A DNA stretch of 5,705 bases, taken from an uncultured Bacteroidota bacterium. GTDB taxonomy: Bacteria > Bacteroidota > Bacteroidia > Flavobacteriales > Schleiferiaceae. The translations under genes and the position numbers were made by a program. Positions within the stretch are counted from its first letter, which is position 1. Each line of letters opens with the position of its first letter. The stretch lies in contig CAJXMS010000155.1 of NCBI GenBank assembly GCA_913056475.1, forward strand, positions 1-5,705. The letters run 5' to 3'. Of the stretch, positions 5,605 through 5,705 are shown in pieces. The notes beneath the pieces were generated by a model. That model ran no database searches, had not been told where the DNA came from, and saw nothing but the letters and a program-made list of their open reading frames with translations.

Positions 5605-5705
5605 GCTGTGGTATAGTTGTTTCTTAGCAGATTATTAGCCCACGAAAGGCCAGGCCGGATGAAATGGTAATTGGGATCGGCAGGGCCCTTCGGGCAGATC
5701 CCTGC
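5605..5705. other. Upstream edge region with no supported gene
   Basis: These 101 bases upstream of the HD gene hold no gene I can support and no exact TAnnTTTG box on the minus strand. All three minus-strand frames stay open for some distance from the edge. One of them runs 34 codons and ends in a TGA at 5603-5601 that overlaps the HD gene's TTG start as TTGA, so the tail of an upstream gene is possible. Its translation resembles nothing I know. Nested inverted repeats lie at 5673-5705, including GCCC-TTC-GGGC (5685-5695). Confidence 0.4.

Noticed and set aside
5601..5705. C-terminal fragment of an upstream gene
   Set aside because: The 34-codon open frame is short enough to occur by chance, all three minus frames are open for a stretch, and the translation matches no family I recognise.

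Overview
The window is a compact chromosomal housekeeping block. All six genes are read from the minus strand, from the right edge to the left. The organism is most likely a member of Bacteroidota, possibly a moderately GC-rich Saprospiria- or Cytophagia-like lineage (the class is a guess). Three things support this: lpxC is fused to fabZ in one gene, a hallmark of this phylum; matches to the phylum's -7 promoter box (TAnnTTTG) lie upstream of two genes; and clear Shine-Dalgarno sequences are nearly absent. The EF-P and LpxA sequences also look Bacteroidota-like.

Layout in transcription order: an HD-domain phosphohydrolase of the SAMHD1-like type (5604-4372, TTG start); lpxD (4349-3336); the lpxC-fabZ fusion (3327-1924); lpxA (1927-1145, overlapping the fusion by an ATGA); a small stand-alone ABC ATPase (1139-522); and efp, elongation factor P, whose last roughly 30 codons lie beyond the left edge (477-1). 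Spacings are 22, 8, -4, 5 and 44 bases, so most or all of the block is probably co-transcribed. Promoter-like boxes in the two largest gaps may give lpxD and efp additional starts.

The central three genes make the early lipid A pathway. LpxA puts a 3-hydroxyacyl chain on UDP-GlcNAc, the LpxC domain deacetylates the product, and LpxD adds the second 3-hydroxyacyl chain. The fused FabZ domain dehydrates 3-hydroxyacyl-ACP for fatty acid elongation, so it competes for the acyl-ACP that LpxA and LpxD use. The fusion fixes the two competing activities at equal dose. The HD protein (probably nucleotide metabolism), the ABC ATPase (substrate unknown) and EF-P (ribosome rescue at polyproline) are not lipid A enzymes.

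No RNA gene, mobile element, CRISPR array or convincing terminator was seen. I found no undescribed multi-gene system. The points most worth a second look are a 14-base promoter-like element repeated upstream of lpxD and efp, the non-canonical Q- and H-loops of the ABC ATPase, and a homopolymer/slippery stretch inside lpxC.
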